Source: Euptelea pleiosperma (taxonomy: Eukaryota; Streptophyta; Magnoliopsida; Ranunculales; Eupteleaceae). Taken from it: a DNA stretch of 64,000 nucleotides. Location: assembly GCA_035048495.1 (NCBI GenBank), contig CM068545.1, forward strand, positions 42,092,450 through 42,156,449, given 5' to 3'. This document shows positions 10,021-22,486 of this stretch, piece by piece. A model generated the notes under the pieces. It was not told where the DNA came from. It made no database searches and saw only the letters and a program-made list of their open reading frames with translations. The translations under genes and the position numbers were made by a program. Positions within the stretch are counted from its first letter, which is position 1; each line of letters opens with the position of its first letter.

Positions 10021-13000
10021 TTGGTTGGAAAGCCAAGAAATAGCCCTGAGTATCTAGCCGAAGTAGGACAATTCTGGGATTTTGCATTTTCTCGTTCAAA
10101 GTTTTGAGACAAGATCCAGTGTCCATGTAAAAAATGTTGTAATGCATTCAAAAAGGATCGCCTAGAAGTATATTTGGACTTAGTATTTATCGAGATAATG
10201 CCAGATTACACCACCTGGTTGTACCATTGAGAGAGTATGTATGATCCTGAATATATGAGTGATGAGGCTGATGAAGGTGATGATATGTAAGGAATGTTAC
10301 AAGATGCATATGGAATGACGGACTTTGATCGTAAAGAGGATAATGAATCAACTGAGACTGGATCGACTGTGCAAAATCGGGAAGCAAGTAAATTTTATGA
10401 ATTGTTGAAGGATATCAAAACTGAACTGTACCCGGGTTGCACTAAATTTTCAAAACTATCGTTCTTTGTACGATTATTACACTTGAAGTGCCTCAACGGA
10501 TGGAGTAACAAATCATTTGACATGTTGCTTGATTTGTTAAAAGAGATACTTCTTGTTGGTGAAATGTTGCCCAAGAATCATTATGAATCAAAGAACATCC
10601 TTTGAGATCTTGGCATGCATTACAAGAAGATAGATGCGTGTCCGAATGACTACATGTTATACTGGAAAGAGCACGAGAACGCAAATGAATATGTTGTATG
10701 TGGTGAGTCTAGATGGAAACTGGTGACATGTCAATATACTGAAGAGGCTTCCACTTCGTCTACAGATGATAAGAAAATACCAGCAAAGATTTTACGTTAT
10801 TTTACGTTGAAACCAAGGCTTCAGAGGTTATTTATGTGTTCAAAAACATCTAAACACATTAGATGGCATGCTGAGTGTCGTACAAAAGATGGCATGTTGA
10901 GGCATCCAGTAGATTCAAAGGCATGGGAAATTTTAGATCAGAAATACCCGTTATTTGCTTCAGAATTGAGGAATGTTAGATTTGGGATAGCGTGCGATGG
11001 CTTCACTCCTTTTAGTTATACCGCCATGGATGTGTATGAAGCAAACATCTTTTATGTTGGCATTGCTTATTCCTGGTCCCAAGGCTCCTGGGAATGACAT
11101 TGATGTGTACCTGCAATCGTTGATAGATGAGTTGAAAGAATTATGGACAGATGGATTTGAGGTATACGATGTCTCTTTAAAACAAAATTTTTGATTTTGT
11201 GCAGGAATCATATGGACTATTAATGACTTCCCTGCATTTGCGAACTTGTCAGGATGGAGTACTAAAGGAAAATTTGCATGTCCATCTTGCCACAAGGACA
11301 CTTGTTTAGTTAGATTGCAAGAAGGACACAAAGAATGTTACTTGGGACATCGTCAATTCTTATCACCTGATCATAAATTTTGACAGAATAAAAAGTAATT
11401 TAATAGCAAAAAAGAATTGAGTTATCTGCCAAAACCATTGTCCGATGAGGATGTGCTCGATCAGTTACAAGAGTATGAGCAGATCATATTTGGTAAGGCA
11501 GATAAAGATAAAATTGGGAGGAAGAGAAAGAGAGATGATTGCAAGTTACCAAAGAATTGGAAGAAAATAAGCATTTTTTTTGAATTATCATATTGGAAAG
11601 ATCTCTTATTGCGACACAATTTGGATGTTATGCACATTGAAAAGAATGTGTGTGATAATGTGATTGGGACACTGCTAAATATTGAGGGTTGAAAAGACAA
11701 CTTGAAGGCTCGTTTAGACATAAAATTAATGGATATAATGAATGAACTTCACCCCGTATCAGATGGAAAAAATTTTTACTACCTGCTGCATGCCACACGA
11801 TGTCGACAATTGAGAAAAGGAAGTTCTGTCAAATTTTGAAAGAGCTCAAGGTCCCAGATAATTATTCATCGAACTTCTCCCGATGTGTTAATGTCAAACA
11901 ATGTAAGATCTCAGGACTCAAGAGTCATGATTGACATTTTCTTATGCAACAATTTCTTTCGCTTGTAATACGTGGTAACTTACCAAAGAATGTATGTTCA
12001 GTTTTGATCGAGTTGTCCACGTTCTTCAGACAGTTATGTTCCAAGGTGTTGAATGTGAGAATTTGAACAACTTGAATCACAGATTGTGATAACACTTTGC
12101 AAATTGAAAATGATATTTCCACTGATCTTTTTTTATATTATGGTGCATTTGCCCATTCATCTAGCTGGTGAAGCCAAGGTGGCTAGACCAATGCAATATC
12201 GGTGGATGTATCCAATCGAGAGGTACTTACACAGGCTAAAAACATATGTCTGAAATAAGAATTATCCTGAGGGTTCAATTGCCGAAGGGTATATTTGTGA
12301 AGAATCTTTAATATTTTGCACAAGATACTTGCATGACATTGAGACAAGGTTCAACCGATCGCAACGGAATAGCGATGCTATTAATGCTGAATCACGTGGG
12401 AAGTTATCCATTTTCGCAGGAACTGGCCGTGTTGTAGGGAAGGCAACATCACATATGCTAAGCAGCCTTAACTGGCAACAAACTCATTTCTACGTGCTAA
12501 ACAACTGCCCCAAAGTTGCTCCATTTATTGTGTAAGACTAATCATTTCAAATCTATTTTCGATATGTATTTCATATACATTGGTACTTAGTGTTTGTATT
12601 ATTTATTGTACAGGCGACACAAAAATAATCAGTGCCAATAATAGATGTATGGGTCTTAGGGATGTGGATCTGAAACATATTAAGGAGTTTGCTTCATGGT
12701 TTAAAACCCATGTAAGGTTTTGATATCATACAACATTTTTACTTTATAAGTGTAATTATATATTGTATTAAATTTATTAATTGACCTTATTTTTCAATTT
12801 GAATAGGTCTCATAGATGCGGTTAAATGGTGAGCAAATAGATAAATTTCTCGAATTGTTATCTTTGGGTCCTTCTTGGATAGTGAATTCATATAAGGGGT
12901 ACATTGTAAGAGGGTATAGATTTCATACACAAAATAGAGAGAAACAAAGGAAAACTCAAAATAATGGAGTTTTTATAACTACAGAGACTAATAGTTTTGC

Positions 13001-13482
13001 AAGCGCGAGAGACACAAACCCGACGACAGGCAATGTTGAATAATATGGCATCTTAACTGATGTTAGGGAGTTACAGTATCCTGGTGAGAATCGGATCGCG
13101 TTATTCAAATGTCATTGTATGATGTCCTGAATCATGGGGGATTCCACCAAGATGAGTATGGGTTCGACTGTGTGAATATCAAACGAACCTTAAATACCAA
13201 CGAACCATTTATTCTTGCAACTCAAGCACAAGAAGTTTTTTATATCCAAGACATCACCAATGACGATTGGCGCATTGTAGTAAAGACACAACCAAGAGAC
13301 ACGTATGATATGGAGTCGATCGAGGATCCAAAAGATGAGCCTTTCCAAATAAACGAGCCTGGAATGTACCAAGATCCTACTGACTCCAAAGATGATGTCA
13401 CTTGGGTCAGGGATGATGTTGACGGAGTTGTTGTTGAAGCTTATGGAGTAGATCAAGCTTTCATCGATGATGATGATGATTA
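10021..13482 (+). pseudogene. CACTA (En/Spm) TNP2-like transposase, decayed
   Basis: Translation in successive frames gives the domains of plant En/Spm TNP2 proteins in order. First comes a transposase-associated zinc-binding motif (CPCKKCCNAF, about 10110-10145). Next is a Transposase_21 region (about 10600-11690; motifs FMLALLIPGPKAPGND and LDVMHIEKNVCDNVIG). Then a DUF4218 block (about 11730-12350; GLKSHD, RWMYPIERYLHRLK) and a DUF4216 block (about 12816-13330; GYIVRGYRFHT, NSFASARD). The C-terminus is Asp-rich. GT-AG intron boundaries persist near 12535-12613 and 12710-12806. At least eight in-frame stops or frameshifts break the reading (for example near 11097, 11193 and 11692), so it is non-functional. 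The enzyme would cut at CACTA termini. Confidence 0.88.
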
Positions 13483-13601
13483 AATGTAATTTTGAATATT
13501 TATTCTTTTATTTTCTTCTTGTAAGATGTTTGATTATTTAAATTGACGTTTATGCTTCTACATTGACCTAATATTATTCATGCAGGAAGTTAGAATAAAA
13601 A

Positions 13602-15250
13602 ATGCCTCGACGTGACAAGTCTAGGCGTATTCCAGCGGTCCCATTGACGTCGACGACACCATCAGTGGCGGCGGCGACGTCGTCGGTCCCATCGCAGTAG
13701 ACAACCCCATCGGTGGCGACGTCGTCAGCCCCGTCGTCGTCGGCGACCCCATCATCGTCACAGGGGGCGAATCTCCCACAGTCGACGCCTGGTAGTTCTG
13801 GTATGATAAGTTGCTCATTATTATTGTTTGAAGTTATAATCTTGTATACTCGTTGACATGTTTGTGTTTAATTTTTTAAATAGCTTCTATCAGCGTTCGT
13901 ACCGAGAAGGCCCATTCGAGGCGTGGGTAATTTTGGAATGGAATATGGTCAAAAAATGCAGCTAGAATGGAATGACAAAGGCCAACCAGTAACTGTAACA
14001 GGTGGCTCATTTGGGCATTTATTGGGCACGACTATTAGGTATTCTGGCCACGCCACGTTGCAGGTCAAGAGATGGGCTGACATTCCTAACCATGCAAAGG
14101 ATAGGATGTGGGAAAAAAGAAAAGTAAAATCATCTTAATATATATATGTGTTTTACATTTAATAGAGGATGTGATTTACTTAATATAATTTTTTTCACAT
14201 TTACTTAATATAACTTTTCAGACAAAAGTTGATATCACCGACCAGCATAGACCGTGGGTCTTGCAGAGTATGGGAGTCAAATACAAAGAGTGCAAGAGTG
14301 ATTTGAAAAAAAATTATGACACGATGGACACTCATGAGCGTCGATTGCAAAATAAACCTATAGGCATCAACGATGAGGATTGGTCATTTCTTGTTACATA
14401 CTAGAGTAGTAATGAGTTCAAGGTATTTAAAACATAAAATTTTATCCACATTTTTTCGGTCAAAAAATTATTGTTCTGTCATTGAATTTGTGCAGGCTTT
14501 ACCAACACAAAATAAGGCAAATCGTAATAAACAAACAATGAAACATACTAGGGGGACGGAAAATTTTGGGCGACATAGAGAAGAAGTGCGTATATGGTTT
14601 CATCCACTCACTTTTTTTTATATAGTTTCATCCACTCACTTTTTTTTAAGTCACAATAACATATAACTATGTAACAATTTGTATATTTTCTTTAATGATA
14701 GGTTCGGAGTAGGAAAGACCCTACACCGACACAAATCGACTTATTCTTCCGAACCTATATTAGAAAAGATGGGTTGCTAGTTGATTCTACATCTGCTGAG
14801 TTCATGGTACTTAAAATGTCTACTTGATCATAGAAATATAATTGTCTTCTACTCATTTATTTGCTTTGAATGCAGTCAAAATTTCAAGAGCTTTCATAGA
14901 ATCAGATGTCACAGAGTGGGGAGTCTTCTACTCCCACACTCACACCTGATGACATCAATGCCATTGTCATGCCCTCAAAGCGACATGGTTGGGTATGCGG
15001 TTACGGCTTAGGCCCGACGCCTACCACGGTCTTTGGTTCATCATCCCGCTCATCCAGTTCTAGTTATACGAGTCTTCAAAATGAGATGACAAAAATGCGA
15101 CAATCAAATATGCAACTTCAAGAGCAAATGAAACAGATGCAGCAGGAGATGGAGCAGCAAATGCAACAACAAATGCAACAGCAAATGCAAGAGTTTATTC
15201 ACTCCATGCAACACCCCAACATTCCACCTCCTAGCCAAGATCAGGATTAG
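13602..15250 (+). pseudogene. CACTA second gene (TNP1 / Ptta-En/Spm-like), decayed
   Basis: It lies 120 bp downstream of the TNP2-like gene on the same strand, the usual order in CACTA elements. Exon-like blocks are separated by GT-AG introns at about 13801-13883, 14128-14221, 14420-14494, 14586-14702 and 14804-14877. The first block is Ser/Thr/Pro-rich with a stop near 13698. The second (about 13895-14127) matches the plant transposase Ptta/En/Spm family (GNFGMEYGQKMQLEWNDKGQP). The last ends in a Gln/Met-rich coiled-coil tail (about 15080-15220) typical of these DNA-binding proteins. Frames do not join cleanly between the first two blocks, so I call it a pseudogene. Confidence 0.8.
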
Positions 15251-15334
15251 GTATGTCCACATTCTTCTTTTAGGATTATTGCATTTAATTACTTTATGTT
15301 ATACGTTTTGGAATTTTCAAGTTTTAACTAATCT

Positions 15335-15953
15335 GTAGTAGGTTATAGGTTTGGAAATTTCAGACTTAGAAGTGAATTCCATTTCAGGACCTCGCTGTCC
15401 AAATTGGGCAAACGAGGTCCGAATCACCCAAAACCTCTTCCAACACTTCAAACGTGTTGAAACAAATGCGTTAGAAGAAACGGAGTCAAAATTCGAGGTT
15501 CGATTGGAAAACTGTAGTCAGTAGTAGGTTTAGGGATTTGAGACTTAGAAGTGAAGTCTAATTCAGGACGTCGACGTCCAAATTTGGCAAACGAGGTGCG
15601 AATATCTCGAAACCTCTTCCAACACTTCAAACGTGTTGAAACAAATGTGTTGAAAGAAACGGAGTCAAAATCTGAGGTCCGGTTGGAAAACTATAATCAG
15701 TAGTAGGTTTAGGGATTTGAGACTTAGAAATGAAGTCTATTTCGGGACGTCGACGTCCAAATTAGGAAAACGAGGTGCGAATATCTCAAAACCTCTTCCA
15801 ACACTTCAAACATGTTGAAACAAATGTGTTGGAAGAAACGGAGTCAAAATTCGAGGTCCGGCTGGAAAATTATAGTCAGTAGTAGGTTTAGGGATTTGAG
15901 ACTTAGACGTAAAGTCTATTTCGGGACATCGACGTTCAAATCGGTCAAACGAT
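15335..15953 (+). repeat. 179-bp tandem repeat array, left part
   Basis: The marker GTAGTAGG starts at 15335, 15521, 15700 and 15879, giving one unit of 186 bp and then units of 179 bp. Each unit holds a conserved stretch around GGACGTCGACGTCC (a 14-bp palindrome, exact at about 15567 and 15747) and CCTCTTCCAACACTTC. The fourth unit is interrupted at 15953 by a copia element and resumes at 22014, where the unit length again sums to 179. Confidence 0.93.
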
Positions 15954-17530
15954 TGTAAGGAATATTTTCATATTCAATTTGGCAAAGATTCTATTAGACA
16001 TAAAAATATTCTTGTAACCGATCCTACGAGCACTAGTGTAGTATGGAGATGTCATGGTACGCATACTTCGCCAACTATGTGAAGACTAAAAAATAGAGAC
16101 AACAAGAATTAGACGGTTGATAACAGGAGTCATCTGAGTAACTGTTGATTTGTCAGTTAACGATCGTGTACGCTCGATTAGGAAGGTAAGTAACTTAGTG
16201 GCCGTAGGACTTGGTTAAAATGAACAAAATATAATGATCAAACTTAGTCATTCGACTGACCTGAGTCTAAGTCAATAAAATTAACTAATGGGATAGTCTA
16301 ATCGATTGGACACTAATCCCCAATCGATTGGACATAGACCAATCGATTAGAGACTCTGTGTAATCAATTGGAAGCTACAAGGCAGAAACTTATTTCAGCC
16401 CAATTGATTGGAAACTCTGTGAAATCGATTGGAGCCTTCAGGACTGAAACTTATCTGAGTCAAATCGATTGGAGAACCCTGTGTAATCGATTGGTGCCTT
16501 CAAAACAGAAATCTTATTGAGCCCAATCGATTGGACACTTATCCCCAATAGATTGGATATGACCCAATCGATTGGACCCAGTGTACAATCGATTGGACCA
16601 TGCATAGAATTGGTCTTTCTAAGATCCAAAATTTATGGTTCCATTATCCCACGTTCTGCACGACTCAAGGTCTTGGAATTCTATAAATACAACCCTTCTA
16701 TGCCTTCTCTAAACACACGTAGAAACACAGAGTGACTCAATCTTCAAGAGAGAAAGGTAGAGGTTTTATTTATTAGAGTGTCCATTCGAAGAGCAAGAAG
16801 CTTGTTTTCCATTCACATCTTGTGAGCTTGTTCTCTTCTTGAACAAAGCCAAGTGCTTGATCTTTTCCTCAGCTTAGGTCTTCCACTTCTATATTTGACC
16901 TAGTAGCCTGAGTGTACCAGTGTGACTCAACACCATTTGAGCAACCTAGGGTTCAGGGTGTATTGAATCCTTCATCTTCTGTAAAGGCGGGAGTGTTGAG
17001 AATTAAGATCGGAGGAACCGATCGAAGGTAAGTTTGGGGTTTACCAAACTGAACAAGCAGACAAGGCTTCTTGGCTGGAAGGGCGCGTGTGGATCGTAGC
17101 GTTGATTCAGAGGATGTGGACGCATCGGTAGTAGGCCTTGGTTAAGGCTGGAAGCTGTATTTGCAACGGTGCTTCGTAGGTAACTTTTATTTCATTTAAC
17201 TTTTCAGTTAGTGATACTTTCCGTCTGAACGTGGTCCCGTGGTTTTTCCTTGGCTAAGGTTTCCACGTAAAAATCTCTTGTCTTGTGCGATTGTTTGTTT
17301 GTATTCCGCAATCTATCTTGATTAGATCAAATGACAAAAACACAATATACCACGGAGGTATATTCGATTTGAGTCAGTTGTGATAATCCTTTGTCAAACA
17401 ACTAAGGCATGTGCTTTTATTCTCTTACCATAGACCAGTAAAACTGTGTAGGTATAAATAATTTTAAATACCTAATCAACCCCTCCTTCTAAGCATATTG
17501 AATTAAAGAAAATGGATCGGTGAAATTACA
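15954..17530 (+). repeat. copia-1 5' LTR
   Basis: Starts TGTAAGGAATATTTTCATAT and ends ATTACA. A TATAAAT box lies at 16682-16688, about 90 bases after the AATCGATTGG array (16299-16597). Confidence 0.93.
16299..16597. repeat. AATCGATTGG palindromic array
   Basis: About a dozen copies of AATCGATTGG or one-base variants at irregular 15-45 bp spacing in the U3 part of the LTR, just upstream of the TATA box. Several are the full palindrome CCAATCGATTGG. Confidence 0.9.
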
Positions 17531-17532
17531 AT

Positions 17533-17544
17533 TGGTATCAGAGC
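17533..17544 (+). promoter_or_regulatory. tRNA-Met primer-binding site
   Basis: TGGTATCAGAGC lies two bases after the 5' LTR. It is the classic initiator-tRNA-Met complement of plant copia elements. Confidence 0.93.
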
Positions 17545-17619
17545 GGGTTATTCTATTTAAGGTTTAATCACCTGAATTTAGATTCTTGAGAAACCAGTTC
17601 ATTCTTTTCATTTATAAAT

Positions 17620-18628
17620 ATGCCTAAAGAAGGGTTGACTGTCAATAGCCATAGTGACTTAGACAATGAAGATCAAGGCAATCTTTATACTGCTTATCAA
17701 GAGCTATATAAAGAAAGCTTTAGACTGACCAAAGCAAATAAGAAATTGACTAATAGAGTTGAATTTCTTGACTCTGAAAATTCTACTTGTAAACTGGACA
17801 ATAATGAATTATCTGTACTAGTTGGCCAACTTAAGAAAGAGAAGAAATATCTTCAAGAAAGAAACAAGTTCTTGGAATGCGAGTTCCAAACTTGTACGGA
17901 TGCTAAAATGTCTTTAGATAGTGAGTATGAAAAATATGATACTATTTTTAGACAGTTCCAAAGTTCAATTTCTTAAAACAGATTATCAAGAATGTCTGGA
18001 GAAGAGGAAGTCACTTAAACTTGAACTAGTTCAGCTGAAAAAGGACTTACCCTATATTTTCCAAAGCATTGAGAAATTAAATGAGATTCTAAGTGTGGGA
18101 CAAAGATGTGGAGATAAGCGGGGACTTGGATATATTGATACCCTATCGTCTTCTGGAACTAAATTTGTAAAAGCCAAAGTTCCATTCACACCACAGGTTG
18201 ATCAACCTAAACCCAGACCAGTTATGCATACGCATGTTTGTAATTACTGTAGGGGTAAAGGTCACCTGAGTAAGAATTGCTTTCAAAAGAGGAGAGATAC
18301 CATGGTTCCTCCCAAAAGAAAATTATATGAGAACCAAAGAGATCTACTTCACAAAATGACAGCCTTACATCAAAAGTCGGATGCCTTGAGTAGAGAAATT
18401 ACAAACCTTATGAAACTCAAGGCACCCAGACTCAAACGGCTCAGAATAGAAGGACAAATAAAAAGAGAAATGCCAATCCTCCATCTCCGCCTAAATAAAT
18501 GGTGAAGAAAAAGAACCCACCTAAAAGGTATAAAATCATATGGGTAAGAAAGGAAGGACCAATAAATCTAGATTCTATTTGGAATGAATTTCTTATGAAG
18601 TCTAGTGGCACTTGTTCCATTGATTGAA
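17620..18628 (+). pseudogene. copia-1 gag-like protein, N-terminally deleted
   Basis: The frame starts at the ATG at 17620 and encodes a coiled-coil region. It shifts frame near 17950 and continues (about 17921-18505) to a CCHC zinc knuckle (CNYCRGKGHLSKNC, from 18239), which binds RNA in gag proteins. A further stop near 18496 is followed by a tail containing IWVRKEG. Compared with copia-2 (24106-26062), the globular N-terminal half and the first zinc knuckle are missing, although the leader before the ATG is similar, so an internal deletion brought the leader next to the coiled coil. No pol follows. Confidence 0.82.
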
Positions 18629-20386
18629 TAAATATGGTTCTTTACACTTTTCTCTATTTTATGATTATATATCTTTTATGAGTTGAGTGTGTAGTTTTGT
18701 TTTAGGATTTTGTTTTCTTTATAGTTTTCTATTTGTTTTAGATCTTTACTTATTTGCATTGTTTTGAGTTCATCTATTCAAAAACAAAAATAGAAAATTT
18801 AAAAATAAAAAATTGTTTTGTGTCATGTTTAGGATTTTGTTTTAGAGTTGTGCATTGCATAAGTGTTTCTAATATGATGGGAATTAACTCTAGAAAATTC
18901 TAGAACTAGGACTTGACACAAGGTAAATTGAGACTTGATCATTGTAGAAAACTCTAGAATATTTATAAGATTAGTCTATTTTACTAAATTTTAACTTGAT
19001 CATTGTAGTGGATGTTCATAAGTTTTAACATGTTATTCACATGCACACTGGTTGGGACTAGATTTGATTGAGGTAATAAATCTTGTACTCTATGGGAATT
19101 AGAAATAAACTTCTACTTTTCATGACTTCAAATTAATTGTGTTCCTACTCTCAGTTGATTTTGAAATTACAATATAATCAACTGTTGGCCTCCCTGTGTG
19201 ATAGTTCTCTATGGAAAGAGCTACCTCAAGTGGAAGTGGTAAAATCTGTATGGCCCCGATCTATATAAAAATCTGATTACATAATGCTACAGAGGATACC
19301 ATACCTACCGAGTGTGAAAGCTACCAAATCGACCAAGTGACAAAAGATGAGAACTTGAAAAATAAAATTCTGGTAAAACAAGTGAGTAAGAAATAGCCAT
19401 GTTTGCTACAAAAGTAATGTGAAATCACATTAGCAAATACACTTGTAAATAGAGAGTTAGTGAGAACCTATAAGCTCTAATGAGGATTTCATGATTGGAT
19501 ACAGGATACCTCCAGATTTTGAGGAAAGTATTTAGATTTTTACTAACATCTGTCTTATACCCTAAGAAGTGGAAAGTTAGATCACAGTATACCCAAGTGA
19601 AAGAAATTATCAACTAAAGTGAACAAGTTTGACTGACTGGCTCTGATAAATGGCCTAGATTGACTTCATTTGAACTATTCAAGATTAAACTGAGTAGTTA
19701 AGTCTAAAATCCTAGGTTTGATATTTGTTACTGCCAATCACATTGAAACTCATTATGCATTGCATTTTAACTTGACTTTTCATGCATATTACCATTCTTC
19801 AAATTTGATTTTTTATTCGACTTACTCCGGATCGATCTGATTTGAGTTCTATGAGTTGTAAATTTTTTCAGAGATGATTTAAAATTTTAAAATTCATTTG
19901 AAAAAGATTTATGATTAGTTAAATGGTTTAACCAAAATTTAAACCATTGACGTATTTAGACTATTCGTCATGCCTATCTTTTAATCTTTATACTTGTTAT
20001 CATGTTGTACTTCTATACTTGTTCTTCATGATGATATTCATTGCATGCTTGTTATTTGCTTATATTTCTGTACCTTTGTCATTCTGTGACAAAAAGGGAG
20101 AAAGAAATTTAGGAGGAGAAAAATTTTTCTTTATTTTTTCTAATTTCTCTACTTGTGATATGCATAATTAACTCACTGCATTTTAATGATTTATTGATTA
20201 CCAATGATATTACATGGTATGTATTGTTGGTAGAATGTGCAGGGAACAGATCAAAAGCCATTCCATTATATCTGTTCGATTATCTCCGAGAGAGTATGAC
20301 ATAGTAAATGAATCATGTAAGAGGGTGGGATTGTATTTTATATTTTTTATCTTCTATATGAGTACATGTTTTTGTCACGGATTGCC
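18629..20386 (+). other. copia-1 non-coding 3' region
   Basis: About 1.76 kb between gag and the polypurine tract, where pol would lie in an autonomous copia element. Roughly 19030-19585 is alignable with 38697-39215 of copia-2, so it is a shared part of the family. A short hydrophobic frame at 19947-20171 has no recognisable domain and is probably chance. Confidence 0.75.
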
Positions 20387-20397
20387 AAAGGGGGAGA
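20387..20397 (+). promoter_or_regulatory. Polypurine tract of copia-1
   Basis: AAAGGGGGAGA immediately precedes the 3' LTR at 20399, the expected plus-strand primer for reverse transcription. Confidence 0.9.
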
Positions 20398-20398
20398 T

Positions 20399-22008
20399 TG
20401 TAAGGAATATTTTCATATTCAATTTGGCAAAGATTTCATTTAACATAAAAACATTCTTGTAACCGTTCCTACGAGCACTAGTATAATGTGGAGATGTCGT
20501 GGTACGCATACTTCGGCAACTACCTGAAGACGAAAAGACAGAGACAGTAAGAATTAGACGGTTGATGATATGAGTCATCTGAGTAATTATCGATTTGTCA
20601 GTTAACGATCGTGTACGCTCGATTAGGAAGGTAAGTGACTTAGCGGCCATTGGAGTTGGTTAAAATGAATAAAATATAATGGTCAAACTTAGTCATTAGA
20701 CTGACCCGAGTCTAAGTCAATAAAATGACTAGTGGGATAGTCCAATCGATTGGACACTTATATCCAATCGATTTGTTGTAATTGATTGGAAGCTATGAGG
20801 CATAAATTTATTTCAGCCCAATCGATTGGAGACTCTGTGAAATCGATTGGAGCCTTCGGGATAGAAACTTTTTTGAGTCAAATCGATTGGAGACTCTGTG
20901 AAATCGATTAAAGCCTTTGGGACAGAAACTTATCTGAGTCAAATCGATTGGAGAACCCAGTGTAATCGATTGGTGCCTTCAGAACAGAAATCTTATTGAG
21001 CCCAATCGATTGGACACTTATCCCCAACCGATTGGACATGGCCCAATCAATTGGACCTAGTGTACAATCAATTGGACCATGCACAGAATTGGTCTTTCTC
21101 AGATCCAAAATTCATAGTTCGATTATCCCACGTTCTGCACGACTCAAGGTCTTGAAATTTTATAAATACAACCCTTCTATGCCTTCTCTAAATACACACA
21201 GAGACACAAAGTGACTCAATCTTCAAGAGAGAGAAGTAAATATTTTATTTATTAGAGTGTCCATTCGGAGAGCAAGAAGCTTGTTTTCTATTCACATCTT
21301 ATGAGCTTGTTCTCTTCTTGATCAAAGCTAAGTGCTTGATCTTTTCCTCAGCTTAGTTCTTCCACTTCTATATTTGACCTAGTAGCCTGAGTGTACCAGT
21401 GTGACTCAACACCATTTGAGCAACCTAGGGTTCAGGGTGTACTGATCCTTCACCTTCTACAAAGGCGGGAGTGTTGAGAATTAAGATCGGAGAAGCCGAT
21501 CGAAGGTAGGTTTGGGGTGTACCAAACTGAACAACCGGACAAGGCTTCTTGGCTAGAAGGGCGGGCGTGGATTCGAAGCGTTGATTAAGAGGACGTGGAT
21601 GCATCGGCAATAGGCCTTGGCTAAGGTTGGAAGTTGTATTTGCAACGGTGCTGCGTAGGTAACCTTTGTTTCATTTAACTTTTCAGTTAGAGATACTTTC
21701 CGTCTGGACGTGGTCCCGTGGTTTTTCCTAGGCTAAGGTTTTCACGTAAAAATCTCTTGTCTTGTGCGATTGTTTGTTTGTATTCCGCAATCTATCTTGA
21801 TTAGATCAAACGACAAAAAGACAATATACCACGGAGGTATATTCGATTTGAGTTGGTTGTGATAATCATTTGTCAAACACTAAGGCCTATAATTTTATTC
21901 CCTTACCACAGACCAGTAAAACTATGTAGGTATAAATAATTTTAAATACCTAATATACCCCCCCTTCTAGGTATATTGAGTTAAAGAAAATGGACCGGTG
22001 AAATTATA
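20399..22008 (+). repeat. copia-1 3' LTR
   Basis: Homologous to 15954-17530, with an AATCGATTGG array at 20742-21077 and a TATAAAT box near 21161. Followed by the target duplication ACGAT. Confidence 0.93.
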
Positions 22009-22486
22009 ACGATGTCCGAATCACTCGAAACCTCTTCCAATACTTCGAACATGTTAAAACAAATGTGTTGGAAGAAACAGAGTTAAAATCTGAGGTCTGG
22101 TTGGGAAACTGTAGTAAGCAGTAGGTTTTGGGATTTGAGACTTAGAAGTGAAGTCTATTTCGAGACGTTGAAGTCCAAATCGGTCAAAAGAGGTGCGAAT
22201 ATCTCAAAACCTCTTCCAATACTAAAAACATGTTGAAACAAATGTGTTGGAAGAAACGGAGTCAAAATTCGAGGACCGGTTAAAAAATTGTAGTCTGTAG
22301 TAGGTTTAGGGATTTGAGACTTAGAAGTAAAGTCTATTTCGGGAGGTCGACGTCCAAATTGGGCAAACGAGGTCCGAATCACTCGAAACCTCTTGCAACA
22401 CTTCAAACATGTTGAAACAAATGTGTTGGAAAAAATGAAGGAAAAATTCGAGGTCCGATTGAAAAACTGTAGTCAGTAGTAGGTTT
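22009..22486 (+). repeat. 179-bp tandem repeat array, right part
   Basis: Continues the array after the copia-1 duplication. Unit starts fall at 22118, 22297 and 22476 (179-bp steps). The seventh unit is cut after GGTTT at 22486 by the copia-2 LTR. Confidence 0.92.

Larger units (their letters stand above)
10021..15334 (+). mobile_element. CACTA DNA transposon, termini not located
   Basis: Defined by the adjacent TNP2-like and TNP1-like coding regions. I could not find a matching pair of CACTA...TAGTG terminal repeats with a 3-bp duplication. The 179-bp tandem array that begins about 85 bp after the last exon may be its subterminal repeat region, which would extend the element to or beyond 22486 once the copia insertions are removed. 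Confidence 0.7.
15954..22008 (+). mobile_element. copia-1: non-autonomous Ty1/copia-like element
   Basis: A complete 6055-bp element with LTRs at 15954-17530 and 20399-22008 and perfect target duplications ACGAT at 15949-15953 and 22009-22013. The tRNA-Met primer site follows the 5' LTR and a polypurine tract precedes the 3' LTR. It encodes only a damaged gag-like protein; I see no protease, integrase, RT or RNase H. The LTRs differ at many positions and in length (1577 against 1610 bp), so the insertion is old. The 3' LTR ends TATA rather than the TACA of the 5' copy. Confidence 0.92.

Noticed and set aside
17533..17544. tRNA genes suggested by tRNA-complementary strings here, at 26394 and at 46354
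   Set aside because: Each is a 12-14 nt primer-binding site next to an LTR with no surrounding cloverleaf.
19947..20171. Hydrophobic 74-codon frame as an env-like protein
   Set aside because: AT-rich sequence gives Leu/Phe-rich frames by chance, and the copia-2 counterpart is not conserved here.
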